DNA from: Microbacterium sp. ET2
Lineage (GTDB): Bacteria > Actinomycetota > Actinomycetes > Actinomycetales > Microbacteriaceae
DNA: 64,000 nt
Assembly: GCF_030347395.1 (NCBI RefSeq)
Contig: NZ_CP128170.1
Span: forward strand, 2,728,001 to 2,792,000
Direction of reading: 5' to 3'
The position numbers and the translations under genes are program-made. Shown one piece after another: positions 26,442 to 37,466 of the stretch (the first letter of the stretch is position 1; each line of letters opens with the position of its first letter). The notes under the pieces are model-generated. The model had not been told where the DNA came from. It saw only the letters and a program-made list of their open reading frames with translations, and made no database searches.

Positions 26442-27503
26442 ATGGCGAACGAACCGATCATCGAAGCGCAGGGGCTCACCAAGCGCTTCACCGTCAAGAA
26501 GAAGACCGTGGCGGCGGTCACCGATCTCACGTTCGAGGTGCAGCGCGGCGAACTCGTCGCATTCCTCGGACCCAACGGCGCAGGCAAATCCACCAGCCTG
26601 CGCATGCTCACCACGCTCCTTCCGCCCACCTCCGGCACCGCGCGGGTCGTCGGCCACGACATCCTGCACGACCCCGCGGGCGTCCGCGCCCGCATCGGCT
26701 ATGTCGGTCAGCTCACCAGCGGCAGCTTCTCGCAGCGCGCTCGCGACGAGCTGCTCAGCCAGGGTGCGTTCTACGGGATGGGCCGCACCGCGGCATCCGC
26801 TCGGGCAGACGAGCTGATCGAATCGCTGGATCTCTCGGGGTTCGCGACCCGCACCGTGCAGCAGCTCAGCGGCGGGCAGAAGCGCCGGCTCGACATCGCA
26901 CTGGGGCTGATGCACGCCCCGCCGCTGATCTTCCTCGACGAACCCTCCACGGGCCTCGACCCGCAGAGCCGGGCGAACCTGTGGGAGCACATCCTCGACC
27001 TGCGCACGCGCTTCGGCACGACGATCTTCCTCACCACCCACTACCTCGAGGAGGCCGACCGCTACGCCGAACGCGTCATGGTGATGGACAAGGGCCGCGT
27101 CATCGCCGACGACACCGCCGCGCGGCTGAAGGCCGAGCTCGCCGGTGATGTGGTGACCCTCGGTTTCAGAACAGCGGATGCCGCCGAGCGGGCCTTTCCG
27201 GTGTTGTCGGCGCTCAGCGGGAGGGACGTGCGACACGTCGAGGGGAGCGATGCGGCGGATCTGGCCGTCACGGCGCCCCAGGGCGACGTGCTGCTGCCGC
27301 GCGCGGTGCGCGAGCTCGACGCCGCCGGCATCGAAGTGGTGCGCGCGACCGGGGTGCCGCCGACGCTCGACGACGTGTTCCTGAGTCTGACGGGACGCAC
27401 GCTCCGCGACGCCGACCAGCCGGCCGACGAGACCGAAGAGGCGGCCGGGAGGGCCGCCGATGACCAGGCCGCCGAGGCCGCAACCGAAGGAGCGGTGCGA
27501 TGA
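26442..27503 (+). CDS. ABC transporter ATP-binding protein, DrrA-like
   Basis: This is a 353-aa ATPase of the daunorubicin-resistance (DrrA) type. Walker A is GPNGAGKST, the signature LSGGQKRRLDIALGL, Walker B LIFLDEPSTGLDPQSR, and the H-loop LTTHYLEEADRYAERV. A C-terminal domain (residues about 230-320) is typical of DrrA, followed by an acidic Ala/Glu-rich tail. ATG 26442 has TACGTT 6 nt upstream, implying a leaderless transcript. Its stop overlaps the permease start (ATGA). The pair would export a hydrophobic drug or lipid; the substrate is unknown. Confidence 0.9.
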   Translation: MANEPIIEAQGLTKRFTVKKKTVAAVTDLTFEVQRGELVAFLGPNGAGKSTSLRMLTTLLPPTSGTARVVGHDILHDPAGVRARIGYVGQLTSGSFSQRARDELLSQGAFYGMGRTAASARADELIESLDLSGFATRTVQQLSGGQKRRLDIALGLMHAPPLIFLDEPSTGLDPQSRANLWEHILDLRTRFGTTIFLTTHYLEEADRYAERVMVMDKGRVIADDTAARLKAELAGDVVTLGFRTADAAERAFPVLSALSGRDVRHVEGSDAADLAVTAPQGDVLLPRAVRELDAAGIEVVRATGVPPTLDDVFLSLTGRTLRDADQPADETEEAAGRAADDQAAEAATEGAVR

Positions 27504-28309
27504 GCACGCAGACACGGCAGCCCGTGGCATCCGATCGACCTGACACCGTGGTGCGACCGAACGTCGCCCGCGACACCTGGAATGTGCTGAGTCGGGAGCT
27601 GCGGCCGACGCTCCGCGACCCGTTCACGGTGATCTTCAGCCTCGTGCAGCCGCTGGTGTTCCTGGGGCTCTTCGCCCCGCTGCTCGTGGGGCAGTCGGGG
27701 GAGCCGGTGAGCGAGACGCTCCGCTGGTTCGTCCCGGGGGTGCTCGTCATGATCGTGCTGTTCGGCACCGGGGCGACGGGGTCCAACCTGCAGTACGAAA
27801 TGATGACCGGCTCTCACGAGCGCACCCTCGTCGCGCCGATCTCGCGGGCGTCGCTGCTCGTCGGGCGTGCGCTGAAGGAGGTCGTGCCGATCGTGGTGCA
27901 GGCGATCATCATCGTGCTGATCGCGCTGCCGTTCGGGTTCCCGGTGAATGTGGCCGGGATGGTCATCGGGATTCTGCTGCTGGCGGTGTTCGGCGTGGGG
28001 CTCGGGTCGCTCTCGTACACGCTCGCGATCAAGACGAAGGACCGCGAGTGGCTCTTCTGGGGGGTGCAGCAGACCTTGATCTTCCCGCTGCTGATCCTCT
28101 CGGGCGTGCTGCTGCCGCTCGACGACGGGCCGGCGTGGATGCGCGCGGTCGCGACCGTGAACCCGATCAACTGGGTCGTACAGGCCGAGCGTGCGCTGTT
28201 CGCGGGTGACCTCGCGGCGCCCGTGGTGCTCTGGGGGTGGGTCGCGGCGCTGCTTCTCGCAGCGGTGGGGCTCGCCGTCGGGGTGCGCGCGATGCGCAAG
28301 AGCGACTGA
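27500..28309 (+). CDS. ABC-2 type permease, DrrB-like
   Basis: This is a 269-aa integral membrane permease with about six helices. It contains the ABC-2 pattern LRDPFTVIFSLVQPLVFLGLFAPLL, an inner segment MMTGSHERTLVAPISRASLLVGR, and the late LLILSGVLLPLDDGPAWMRAVATVNPINWVVQAERALF that is characteristic of DrrB proteins. It overlaps the ATPase gene by 4 bp and completes the exporter. The WYL regulator upstream is the likely controller. Confidence 0.9.
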   Translation: MSTQTRQPVASDRPDTVVRPNVARDTWNVLSRELRPTLRDPFTVIFSLVQPLVFLGLFAPLLVGQSGEPVSETLRWFVPGVLVMIVLFGTGATGSNLQYEMMTGSHERTLVAPISRASLLVGRALKEVVPIVVQAIIIVLIALPFGFPVNVAGMVIGILLLAVFGVGLGSLSYTLAIKTKDREWLFWGVQQTLIFPLLILSGVLLPLDDGPAWMRAVATVNPINWVVQAERALFAGDLAAPVVLWGWVAALLLAAVGLAVGVRAMRKSD

Positions 28310-28364
28310 GGCGGTTCTGCCGGCGAGGTGGGGCTGGGGCGGGATGCTCCCGGCCCCACCGCGC

Positions 28365-28405
28365 GCCTGTCGCATTGCGCTGCTCGCCGGCGCTTTCTGT
28401 GACAA
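28365..28405. repeat. Intergenic palindromic repeat, GTCRCRA...TGTGAC family
   Basis: In the 272-bp gap after the DrrB-like gene, GTCGCATTGCGCTGCTCG is followed by GGCGCTTTCTGTGACA. The outer halves are near-complements. The same design appears in the array at 41096-41416 and at 44165, 44297, 52557 and 60629. No gene is seen in this gap. Confidence 0.45.
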
Positions 28406-28581
28406 CCCAAGACGCGGGAATGCCGAGGGCGGCTGTTCGCCCGTCACGTTCGGCCGCTCGGCGCAGCCGTCTGCGACAGGCGAGGGGTGCGGGAGCGGCG
28501 GGTGGCGATCAGCTCGGCAGCCGCGTTCAGCCGCTCGCCGACGACGTAGACGGCCTCGTGGCCCCTTCGTAGCATGGGGGG

Positions 28582-28944
28582 ATGCGTCTGAATGAACTCT
28601 TGGACTGGGAGCGTCGCGGCTGGGAATCGCTCTGCGACGGAACGAGCGCGCACTTCTACGGCGAACTGATGACCGATGACGCCGTGATGGTGCTCGCGAC
28701 CGGAGCCGTGATGGACCGCTCCCAGGTTCGCGATGCGCTCGCGGCGTCGCCGACCTGGGACTCGTTCGAGATCGCAGACGAACGACTCGTCGAAGTGGGG
28801 CCGGGCGCCGCGGCCCTGGTCTATCGAGGCACCGCACGACGCGGGATGACCGAGCCCTTCGTCGCGGCGATGACGAGCGTGTACACATGCATCGACGGTG
28901 AGGTGCGACTGAAGCTGTATCAGCAGACCCCGGCGAGCGCATGA
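28582..28944 (+). CDS. NTF2-like (DUF4440-type) protein
   Basis: This is a 120-aa protein of the cone-shaped NTF2 fold: N-terminal helix LNELLDWERRGWESLCDGTSAHFYGELMTDDAVMVL, then AVMDRSQVRDAL and strands ending VAAMTSVYTCIDGEVRLKLYQQTP. Members act as small-ligand-binding or steroid-isomerase-like proteins; the substrate is unknown here. TAGCAT (28570-28575) is 6 nt upstream of ATG 28582, consistent with leaderless transcription. Confidence 0.8.
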   Translation: MRLNELLDWERRGWESLCDGTSAHFYGELMTDDAVMVLATGAVMDRSQVRDALAASPTWDSFEIADERLVEVGPGAAALVYRGTARRGMTEPFVAAMTSVYTCIDGEVRLKLYQQTPASA

Positions 28945-28996
28945 GGCGTCTGCCGCGTGTGACCAGCGAGATCGTGGGCCGCAGCTGCGGGAGGCG

Positions 28997-29560
28997 TCAC
29001 GCGAGGCGCGGCCGGTAGCGGAGCAAGACCACGCCATTGTCGAAGCGGCGCTCGCCGAGCAGATCCAGATCGATCCGGATGCCGGTGGGCAGACCCGGCT
29101 TCCCGCCGCCGACCGAGACCGGGGCGACGTAGAGCTGCACCTCGTCGACGAGTCGGGCGCGCAGCGCGTGCCCCGCGAGATCGGCGCCGCCGATCAGGAG
29201 GTCGCGGTCAGCGGCATCCTTCATCTCTCGAACGACTGTCGGATCGAAGGAGCGCTCGATGCGTGTGCGCGCCGTTGGTGTGGCGGTGAGACTCGTCGAG
29301 TAGACGACCTTGTCGGTGTCGACGAACGCGGCGGAGAAGAGGGCGAGGGCGGCCGATCGCGCCGCGAACGAGGGATCGGTCTCCCAGACCGACATCCGTT
29401 CGTAGAGACGCCGGCCGTAGACGAGCGTGCCGACCGACTGCATCAGCTCCGTGTGCGCGCCGAAGACGTCGTCGCCGGCCGGAAGGAAGTCGAAGCCGCC
29501 ATCCGGATCTTCGATGAATCCGTCGAGCGAGACATTGGTCGTGTAGAGCAGCCTGCCCAC
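28997..29560 (-). CDS. Dihydrofolate reductase family protein (RibD C-terminal-like)
   Basis: This is a 187-aa protein of the DHFR/RibD C-terminal fold, an NAD(P)H-dependent reductase family. It shows GRLLYTTNVSLDGFIEDPDGGFDF at the N terminus, VGTLVYGRRLYERM, and the nucleotide-binding DRDLLIGGADLAGHAL. Many members are of unknown function and not true folate reductases. GTG 29560 follows GAGGAGG. It is a stand-alone gene. Confidence 0.86.
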   Translation of the reverse strand: MGRLLYTTNVSLDGFIEDPDGGFDFLPAGDDVFGAHTELMQSVGTLVYGRRLYERMSVWETDPSFAARSAALALFSAAFVDTDKVVYSTSLTATPTARTRIERSFDPTVVREMKDAADRDLLIGGADLAGHALRARLVDEVQLYVAPVSVGGGKPGLPTGIRIDLDLLGERRFDNGVVLLRYRPRLA

Positions 29561-29604
29561 CCCAACCTCCTCACGTCGGCCCTCAGGCTACTCCCCGCGT
29601 GCGC

Positions 29605-30744
29605 TCACGCCGGAGGGGCGAGCACGCGGTGCGGAACCCAGCCCTCCCGTGCCGCGTCGTCACGACACCAGGCCCAGCCGCTCTCGGGATCGTCGCGGAT
29701 GACATGGAGAAGACCCCCCGCCCGGGCGGGAAGTTCGGTGGTGTCGTAGCCGACGAGGACGACGCCCGTTCGTCCGTCGATCTGGATATGCCGTGCGGGC
29801 ACCCACCCTGAGCCGCGCGGCGTCGTGACGAACACGAAGGCCGGCCACTCGGCGTCGCGGTCGCCGACCTCTACCGTGTCGCCGGGTTCGACGATGAGAG
29901 GGGGGCGATCGGGGATCTCGTGATCCGTGGTCACGACACGCGCGGGGAGCGGCGCAGACGGTGAGTGACCCAGGAGAGGCTCGCTCGTGCCGGCTGCCGC
30001 GATCTCCGACGCGGCGTCCGCGACGAAGGCTCGCATGGCCATCTGCAGCGATGTCCAGTCGTCGTCGACCTCGCCGCGATATGCGGCTGCGGCGATGCGC
30101 AGCATCTCGTTCTGCTCCTCGGGAGCCGCGCGAGCGATGCGCTCCGCCGCGGCATCCTTCGGCACGAATCGGCCCTCGCGCACGGTCACGAGCATTCGGG
30201 CGAGGGTCAGGATGACATTCCGCTCATCCCCGGTGAGGTCACCGAGGAGGGCAGGGAGGGTCGCCGTGATCGCGGCGCGGACGGCGCCCCGTGAGGGCTC
30301 AGGCAGGCAGTCCTCCGGCGCGACGCCGCGCAGGGCGTGGCCCGAGTCTCGCGCCATCGCCATGAGCAGGATCACATCGTGGTCGACGTGTGGTCCCGCG
30401 AGGCGTCCTGCGGTTGCGTCATCCCGTAGCCACTCGCCGTACTGGAACTGCACGACCGGCTCGGCCTCGCGCATGTGGTCCGTCACGATGACCGTCAACT
30501 CGACGGGGCGCGCGGGACCGTCGAAGGCTCGACGGCCGGACGTGCGGAGCAAGCCGTCGACGAGGCGCTCGCGTTGAGACGGATCGAGCGCATGGCTGAC
30601 GACGGCCAGGAGGTCTATGTCGCTGTCGGGACGGAGACCGCCGGAGACGGCGGACCCGTACAAGATCAGGCTCACCAGGGTCCGTTCGAGCGCCTCGGCG
30701 ATCACCTCCGCCAGGCGTTCGACTCTCTCGCTGTCCGTCTCCAC
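29605..30744 (-). CDS. AadA/ANT-like aminoglycoside nucleotidyltransferase with C-terminal SH3-like repeats
   Basis: This is a 379-aa protein. Residues about 1-260 match AadA/ANT(9)-type adenylyltransferases: the nucleotidyltransferase motif LYGSAVSGGLRPDSDIDLLAVV with its metal-binding Asp pair, PVELTVIV, and the helical DUF4111 half (RNVILTLARMLVTVREGRFVPKDAAAER). AadA proteins are about 260 aa, so about 110 residues are extra. These contain two SH3-like units: VEPGDTVEVGDRDAEWPAFV...GSGWVPARHI and YDTTELPARAGG...SGWAWC...GWVPHRVL. GTG 30744 is preferred as start because a longer form would overlap the next gene. Resistance activity is plausible but unproven. Confidence 0.78.
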   Translation of the reverse strand: METDSERVERLAEVIAEALERTLVSLILYGSAVSGGLRPDSDIDLLAVVSHALDPSQRERLVDGLLRTSGRRAFDGPARPVELTVIVTDHMREAEPVVQFQYGEWLRDDATAGRLAGPHVDHDVILLMAMARDSGHALRGVAPEDCLPEPSRGAVRAAITATLPALLGDLTGDERNVILTLARMLVTVREGRFVPKDAAAERIARAAPEEQNEMLRIAAAAYRGEVDDDWTSLQMAMRAFVADAASEIAAAGTSEPLLGHSPSAPLPARVVTTDHEIPDRPPLIVEPGDTVEVGDRDAEWPAFVFVTTPRGSGWVPARHIQIDGRTGVVLVGYDTTELPARAGGLLHVIRDDPESGWAWCRDDAAREGWVPHRVLAPPA

Positions 30745-30815
30745 GCGGTCATCCTGGTCGAAGCGTGTGCGTGTGTCGAGGATCGGCGCCGCTGGTTTCG
30801 GAGCGAGCGCGGTCG

Positions 30816-31454
30816 TCAGCGGCCCGCGAGCCACCTCCTGGCCGCGTCGACATCGCTCTGCGCGAGACCGTGACCGCCGGCGCGGACGTGCCGCTCGACG
30901 GCAGCACCGTGCGATGTCGCGACCTCGACGAGGCGATCGACACTCGCCGACGGCGCCATCGGGTCAGCCGCACCGTTGAGCAGCACGAGCTCGATTGCCG
31001 ACGCGTCGCGGACGGGGTCGCGGTCGGCGAACGGGTACATCCCGCTGAACCCGACCACCCGATCGAGCGACTCGGGGTGCAGCAGCGCGGCCGCCGACGC
31101 GATGTTCGCCCCGTTCGAGAAGCCCGCCGCGATGATCCGCCTGCCGCTGAGCCCGTACCGGTCCCGCGCCGCCTCGAGGAACCCGACGAGCTCACCCGCC
31201 CGCGCGATCACGTCGTCGACGTCGAACACCCCCTCGCCCCTGCGACGGAACCACCGGGTCATCCCCTGCTCGCTCACCCGGCCGCGGGGTGAGAGCACAC
31301 CGGCCCCGGGCCACAGATGCGGCACGAGCGCCGTGATCTCGCGCTCGTTGCCGCCGGTGCCGTGAAGGGTCAGCAGCACGGGGGCGTCGGCGTCCCCCGG
31401 CTCGAACAGGTGCGGCCAAGCGTCGAGGTCGACGGTGTTCCCAGCCCCGCTCAC
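30816..31454 (-). CDS. Alpha/beta hydrolase, phospholipase/carboxylesterase family (MhqD-like)
   Basis: This is a 212-aa hydrolase with oxyanion motif LTLHGTGGNE, nucleophile Ser in AAGFSNGANIA, Asp in LNGAADPMAP and His in RAGGHGL. The MhqD-like subfamily fits, where the hydrolase is paired with an MhqO-type dioxygenase. GTG 31454 overlaps the dioxygenase stop as GTGA, so the two are one operon. It is cytosolic. It likely handles ring-cleavage products or esters in quinone detoxification. Confidence 0.86.
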   Translation of the reverse strand: MSGAGNTVDLDAWPHLFEPGDADAPVLLTLHGTGGNEREITALVPHLWPGAGVLSPRGRVSEQGMTRWFRRRGEGVFDVDDVIARAGELVGFLEAARDRYGLSGRRIIAAGFSNGANIASAAALLHPESLDRVVGFSGMYPFADRDPVRDASAIELVLLNGAADPMAPSASVDRLVEVATSHGAAVERHVRAGGHGLAQSDVDAARRWLAGR

Positions 31455-32419
31455 GCGGCGACCTCGGGGTTGTTCTCGGTCGGCAGCGTCACCGGCTGCA
31501 CCCGCGCCTCGATCGCTTCGCGCGACGGCTCGAGCCACGGCGGCAGCTTCAGCGAGCGGCCGAGTTCGAGCAGCGGCTCGTCGATGTCGAAACCGGGGGT
31601 GTCGGTCGCGATCTCGAACAGCACGCCGCCCGGCTCGCGGAAGTAGATGCTCGTGAAGTACTGCCGGTCGAGGATCTCGGTCACCTGGTGGCCGCGCGAG
31701 ACAAGGTCGTTGCGCCACGCCAGCTGGGTTTCCTGGTCGGGCACCCGGAACGCGATGTGGTGCACGGTGCCGCCGGCGGTCAGGCCCTCGGGTGCGAGGC
31801 CGGATGCGTGCACGTCGACGAGGGCGCCCGGGCCACCCGGGCCGGCCGCCAGGCGCGTGCGCCCGCCCTCCTGCTCGACGATCCGCATGCCGAGGTCGTT
31901 CACCATGAGGCCCACGGTTCCCTCGGCGTCGCGCACGGTGAGAACGCTCGAGTGCTGCCCGCGGATCGCGTACTCGGCAGGAACGCTCTTGGAGTCCCAG
32001 GGGTCGCGCGGGTCGCCCTCGTTCGTCGCGACGAGCTCGATCTGCAGCCCGTCGGGGTCGCGCACGAGAAGGCGCTCGTCGGTCGAGCTCCTCGAGGTGA
32101 TCTTGGCCTCCGAGCCGACCGATGCGAAGTGGTCGACCCACCAGCTGAGCGACCCGGCGGGAACCGAGAACGCCGTCGAGGTCGACTGGCCCGCGCCGAT
32201 CCGCCCGGGTGCGATCCCGCGCCAGGGGAAGAAGGTCATCAGACTGCCGGGTCGGCCCGCCTCGTCTCCGTAGTAGAGGTGGTACGTGCCGGGGGCGTCG
32301 AAGTTGACGGTCTTCTTCACCAGTCGAAGCCCGAGCCCGGTGATGTAGAAGTCGATGTTCTTCTGCGGGTCGCCCGCGAGTGCGGTGACGTGGTGCAGAC
32401 CCTGTGTGGCGGCGGTCAT
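31451..32419 (-). CDS. Ring-cleaving dioxygenase, VOC family (MhqO-like)
   Basis: This is a 322-aa protein of two VOC (glyoxalase/extradiol) modules. Module 1 begins GLHHVTALAGDPQKNIDFYITGLGLRLVKKTVNFD. Module 2 contains GTVHHIAFRVPDQE and YFTSIYFREPGGVLFEIATDTPGF. The His and Glu residues in these motifs are the usual Fe(II) ligands. MhqO/PcpA-like enzymes cleave hydroquinones and protect against quinones. AGGAGA precedes ATG 32419. The promoter lies in the 132-bp gap to the divergent membrane gene and carries inverted repeats. Confidence 0.88.
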   Translation of the reverse strand: MTAATQGLHHVTALAGDPQKNIDFYITGLGLRLVKKTVNFDAPGTYHLYYGDEAGRPGSLMTFFPWRGIAPGRIGAGQSTSTAFSVPAGSLSWWVDHFASVGSEAKITSRSSTDERLLVRDPDGLQIELVATNEGDPRDPWDSKSVPAEYAIRGQHSSVLTVRDAEGTVGLMVNDLGMRIVEQEGGRTRLAAGPGGPGALVDVHASGLAPEGLTAGGTVHHIAFRVPDQETQLAWRNDLVSRGHQVTEILDRQYFTSIYFREPGGVLFEIATDTPGFDIDEPLLELGRSLKLPPWLEPSREAIEARVQPVTLPTENNPEVAA

Positions 32420-32453
32420 GATCTCTCCTGAAGTCCGATGCCGGATGATGTCT

Positions 32454-32481
32454 ATGCAAACGCATGGATCATTTGTTGCAT
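32454..32481. promoter_or_regulatory. Inverted repeats upstream of the MhqO-like operon
   Basis: ATGC-AAAC-GCAT (32454-32465) is an inverted repeat, and ATGCAA (32454-32459) also pairs with TTGCAT at 32476-32481. They lie 35-62 bp upstream of the dioxygenase start, where a MarR- or HxlR-type repressor of quinone stress would bind. No such regulator gene is adjacent. Confidence 0.35.
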
Positions 32482-32551
32482 TCCAGGATGCCGCAGAGCG
32501 GCCGATCGCGACAGGTCGGGCGGGGGACGTGGCATCCGTTAGCGTTATCGG

Positions 32552-33565
32552 ATGGCGATGGTGACACGGCGGGGCATCCTCGCCGGCGTCGCGGCCGCCG
32601 TGGCGGGGGTGCTGGCCGTCGGCTTGGTGACCGCGGTGGTGCTCACTACCCTGCAGGCGCTTCCTGCCGGGGAGAGTCCGGTGGTCGACGACACCACGAT
32701 CGGCGTCCAGCTGACCGGAGCGGCGGCTGCCGACCCCGGACGCGACGCACTCATGGCGTGGCTTGCCCGCGGCATCCTTCTCCTCGCCCTCATCTGGGGC
32801 GTGATCGGCATGTTCGCCGCACGTACGCGACTGGTGCGCCGACCGGGAGCTGCGGCCGCACGCGCGAGCTGGCTCGGTTCGACGCGACCCTGGCGTGCCC
32901 GGGAGTCGACTCTCGGCCTGCTGCAGCTGGACAAGTGGCTGCTCATCCTCGTTCCGGGAGCGCTCCTCGTCGGCACCCGGGCGGTGCAGACCTCCTTCCT
33001 GTCGTGGCCGCACCTCGTGATCGTGATGAGCGGATGGTGCGTGGCCGTCCTCGTGCTCAGGGCGCTCGTGGGTGCGCGCTCGCCGTGGCCGGTGCTGGCC
33101 GCTGCGGGCGGAGCGGTGGTGCTGCGCTGCGTGTGGACGCTGATCCCGGTCGCGATCGGCGGACCGGCAGCGGCGTGGTCGGCCCTGTGGACCGAACCGG
33201 TGCTGCGCTGGATCTACGCGCTCGTCGCCGCCGTCCTGCTGGTCTGGGTGTTCGTCGCCGCAGCCTGGGCGCTCGTGATGCAGGTGGGGCCGAAGGCAGC
33301 CACCGGGTTCGTCCTGGCGGCGATCGGTGCGGGGCTGGCGCTGCCGGCGCTGGTGATCGGAATCATCGGCGGAGAGACGGTCGCCGACGCGTGGGCGACC
33401 TCGCTTGCTCCCCTGGGAGGCCTGGCGCCTGCGCCGTACGTGTGGCTGGAGTTCCCGGTCGCCGCGGCGTGGTGGGCGGCGACAGCCGGCGGCGTGCTGT
33501 GCATCGTGGGTGCGGTTCTGGCGATTCCCGGGAGGCGCGCGGGCGCGGCTTCGGCTGCGAAGTGA
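32552..33565 (+). CDS. Multi-pass membrane protein of unknown function
   Basis: This is a 337-aa hydrophobic protein with about seven transmembrane segments, the first at residues 8-31 (RGILAGVAAAVAGVLAVGLVTAVV), others around 72-90, 128-145, 152-170, 215-240, 253-275 and 300-325. An extracellular loop follows helix 1. I do not recognise a family. TAGCGT (32540-32545) is 6 nt upstream of ATG 32552, so the transcript is probably leaderless. It is divergent from the dioxygenase operon and 66 bp ahead of an ABC transporter operon, whose own -10 begins at 33619. Confidence 0.75.
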   Translation: MAMVTRRGILAGVAAAVAGVLAVGLVTAVVLTTLQALPAGESPVVDDTTIGVQLTGAAAADPGRDALMAWLARGILLLALIWGVIGMFAARTRLVRRPGAAAARASWLGSTRPWRARESTLGLLQLDKWLLILVPGALLVGTRAVQTSFLSWPHLVIVMSGWCVAVLVLRALVGARSPWPVLAAAGGAVVLRCVWTLIPVAIGGPAAAWSALWTEPVLRWIYALVAAVLLVWVFVAAAWALVMQVGPKAATGFVLAAIGAGLALPALVIGIIGGETVADAWATSLAPLGGLAPAPYVWLEFPVAAAWWAATAGGVLCIVGAVLAIPGRRAGAASAAK

Positions 33566-33631
33566 GATTCCCGGAAAACGTACATCCGATGTTCCCCGGG
33601 TTTGTCGACGCCGCCGCCTAGGCTGAGCCGC

Positions 33632-34719
<1,088 letters not shown>

Positions 34720-34723
<4 letters not shown>

Positions 34724-35865
34724 GCGCTCAGCGCATCGCCACCATCATCCGCCTGGAGCTGACCCAGCGTGTGCGGAGCGTCGCCTGGTACGTGCTCCTC
34801 GGGATCTTCGGGGTGCTGCTGCTCGGGGTGACCGCACTGACCTTCATCTCGGTGCCGCGCGACGCGTTCCAGGAGGCGGGGAGCACGGCGTACTCGATCA
34901 TCGTGTTCTTCGTGCTGCTGCTGGTGGTGCTCGTCTCGCCCACCCTCAGCGGCAACGCCATCAACGGCGACCGAGACGCGGCAACGCTGGCGCCTGTGCA
35001 GGTGACGCTTGCGACGACGACCGACATCATGGTCGGCAAGTTCCTGGCGGCGTGGATCACGGGGCTCGCGTTCCTCGTCGTGGCGGCGCCGTTCCTGATC
35101 TTCGCCGCCGTGTTCGGCGAGGTCCGGCCCGACGTGCTGCTGGTGTCACTCGTGATCCTCGTCATCGAGGTGGCGGTGGTCGCCGGGTTGGGGGTCGCGC
35201 TCAGCGGCATCCTCGCTCGTCCTCTCTTCTCGGTGGCGGTGACCTATCTGACCGTCGCCGCGCTCGTCGTGGGGACGCCGATCGCGTTCGGGCTCGTGGG
35301 CACGGCGTTCCCGACCGAGATCGAGTCGCGTCAGCGCTTCCTGGAGCCGGTGTGGCAGGAGCCGATGCAGGTGCCCGAGGAGTGCATGACGGCCGAGCCC
35401 GGGGCGACCACGCCCTCGCCGGAGTGCGTCGACCTCGGCTTCGGGCCCGGGGTGGAGGAGCCGGAGTACGTGTGCGGGGAGTGGATGACCTCGACCTACA
35501 CCGTGCCGCGCTTCGACCGCGTGTGGTGGCTGCTGTCGGCGAACCCGTTCGTGATCCTCGCCGATGCGACGCCGACGGTGTGGCGCGATGGCTACCCGGT
35601 CGATGCGTTCGGAACGCTGAAGGTCGGCGTGAGGACCGCGCAGATCGCTCCCGAGACGCAGCAGGTCTACGACGAGTGCGAGAACGCGACCCTCACGCCC
35701 GGGGAGCAGTACCCGACGGTCGAGGAGCAGGTCGACGGCACCGTGCCGAGCTGGTTCGTGGGACTCGGGGTGCAGCTGGCGCTTCTCGCCCTGCTGATGT
35801 GGCGCGCCGCGGTGCGGACGCACACGCCGTCGCGGCGGCTTCCGCCGGGCACGCGGATCGCGTAG
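34720..35865 (+). CDS. ABC-2 type permease with large Cys-containing external loop
   Basis: This is a 381-aa permease with six predicted helices: residues about 24-45, 60-78, 108-130, 138-163, 172-195 and a last one near 346-362. A long hydrophilic region between helices 5 and 6 (about 150 residues) has four Cys (EECMTAE, PECVDLG, YVCGEW, YDECENA), suggesting disulfides outside the membrane. It partners the preceding ATPase. The substrate is unknown. Confidence 0.83.
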
Positions 35866-35884
35866 CCGCGGCGCAGGGCGCGAG

Positions 35885-37445
<1,561 letters not shown>

Positions 37446-37466
37446 GACCTCAGCGGGTGGGGCGAG

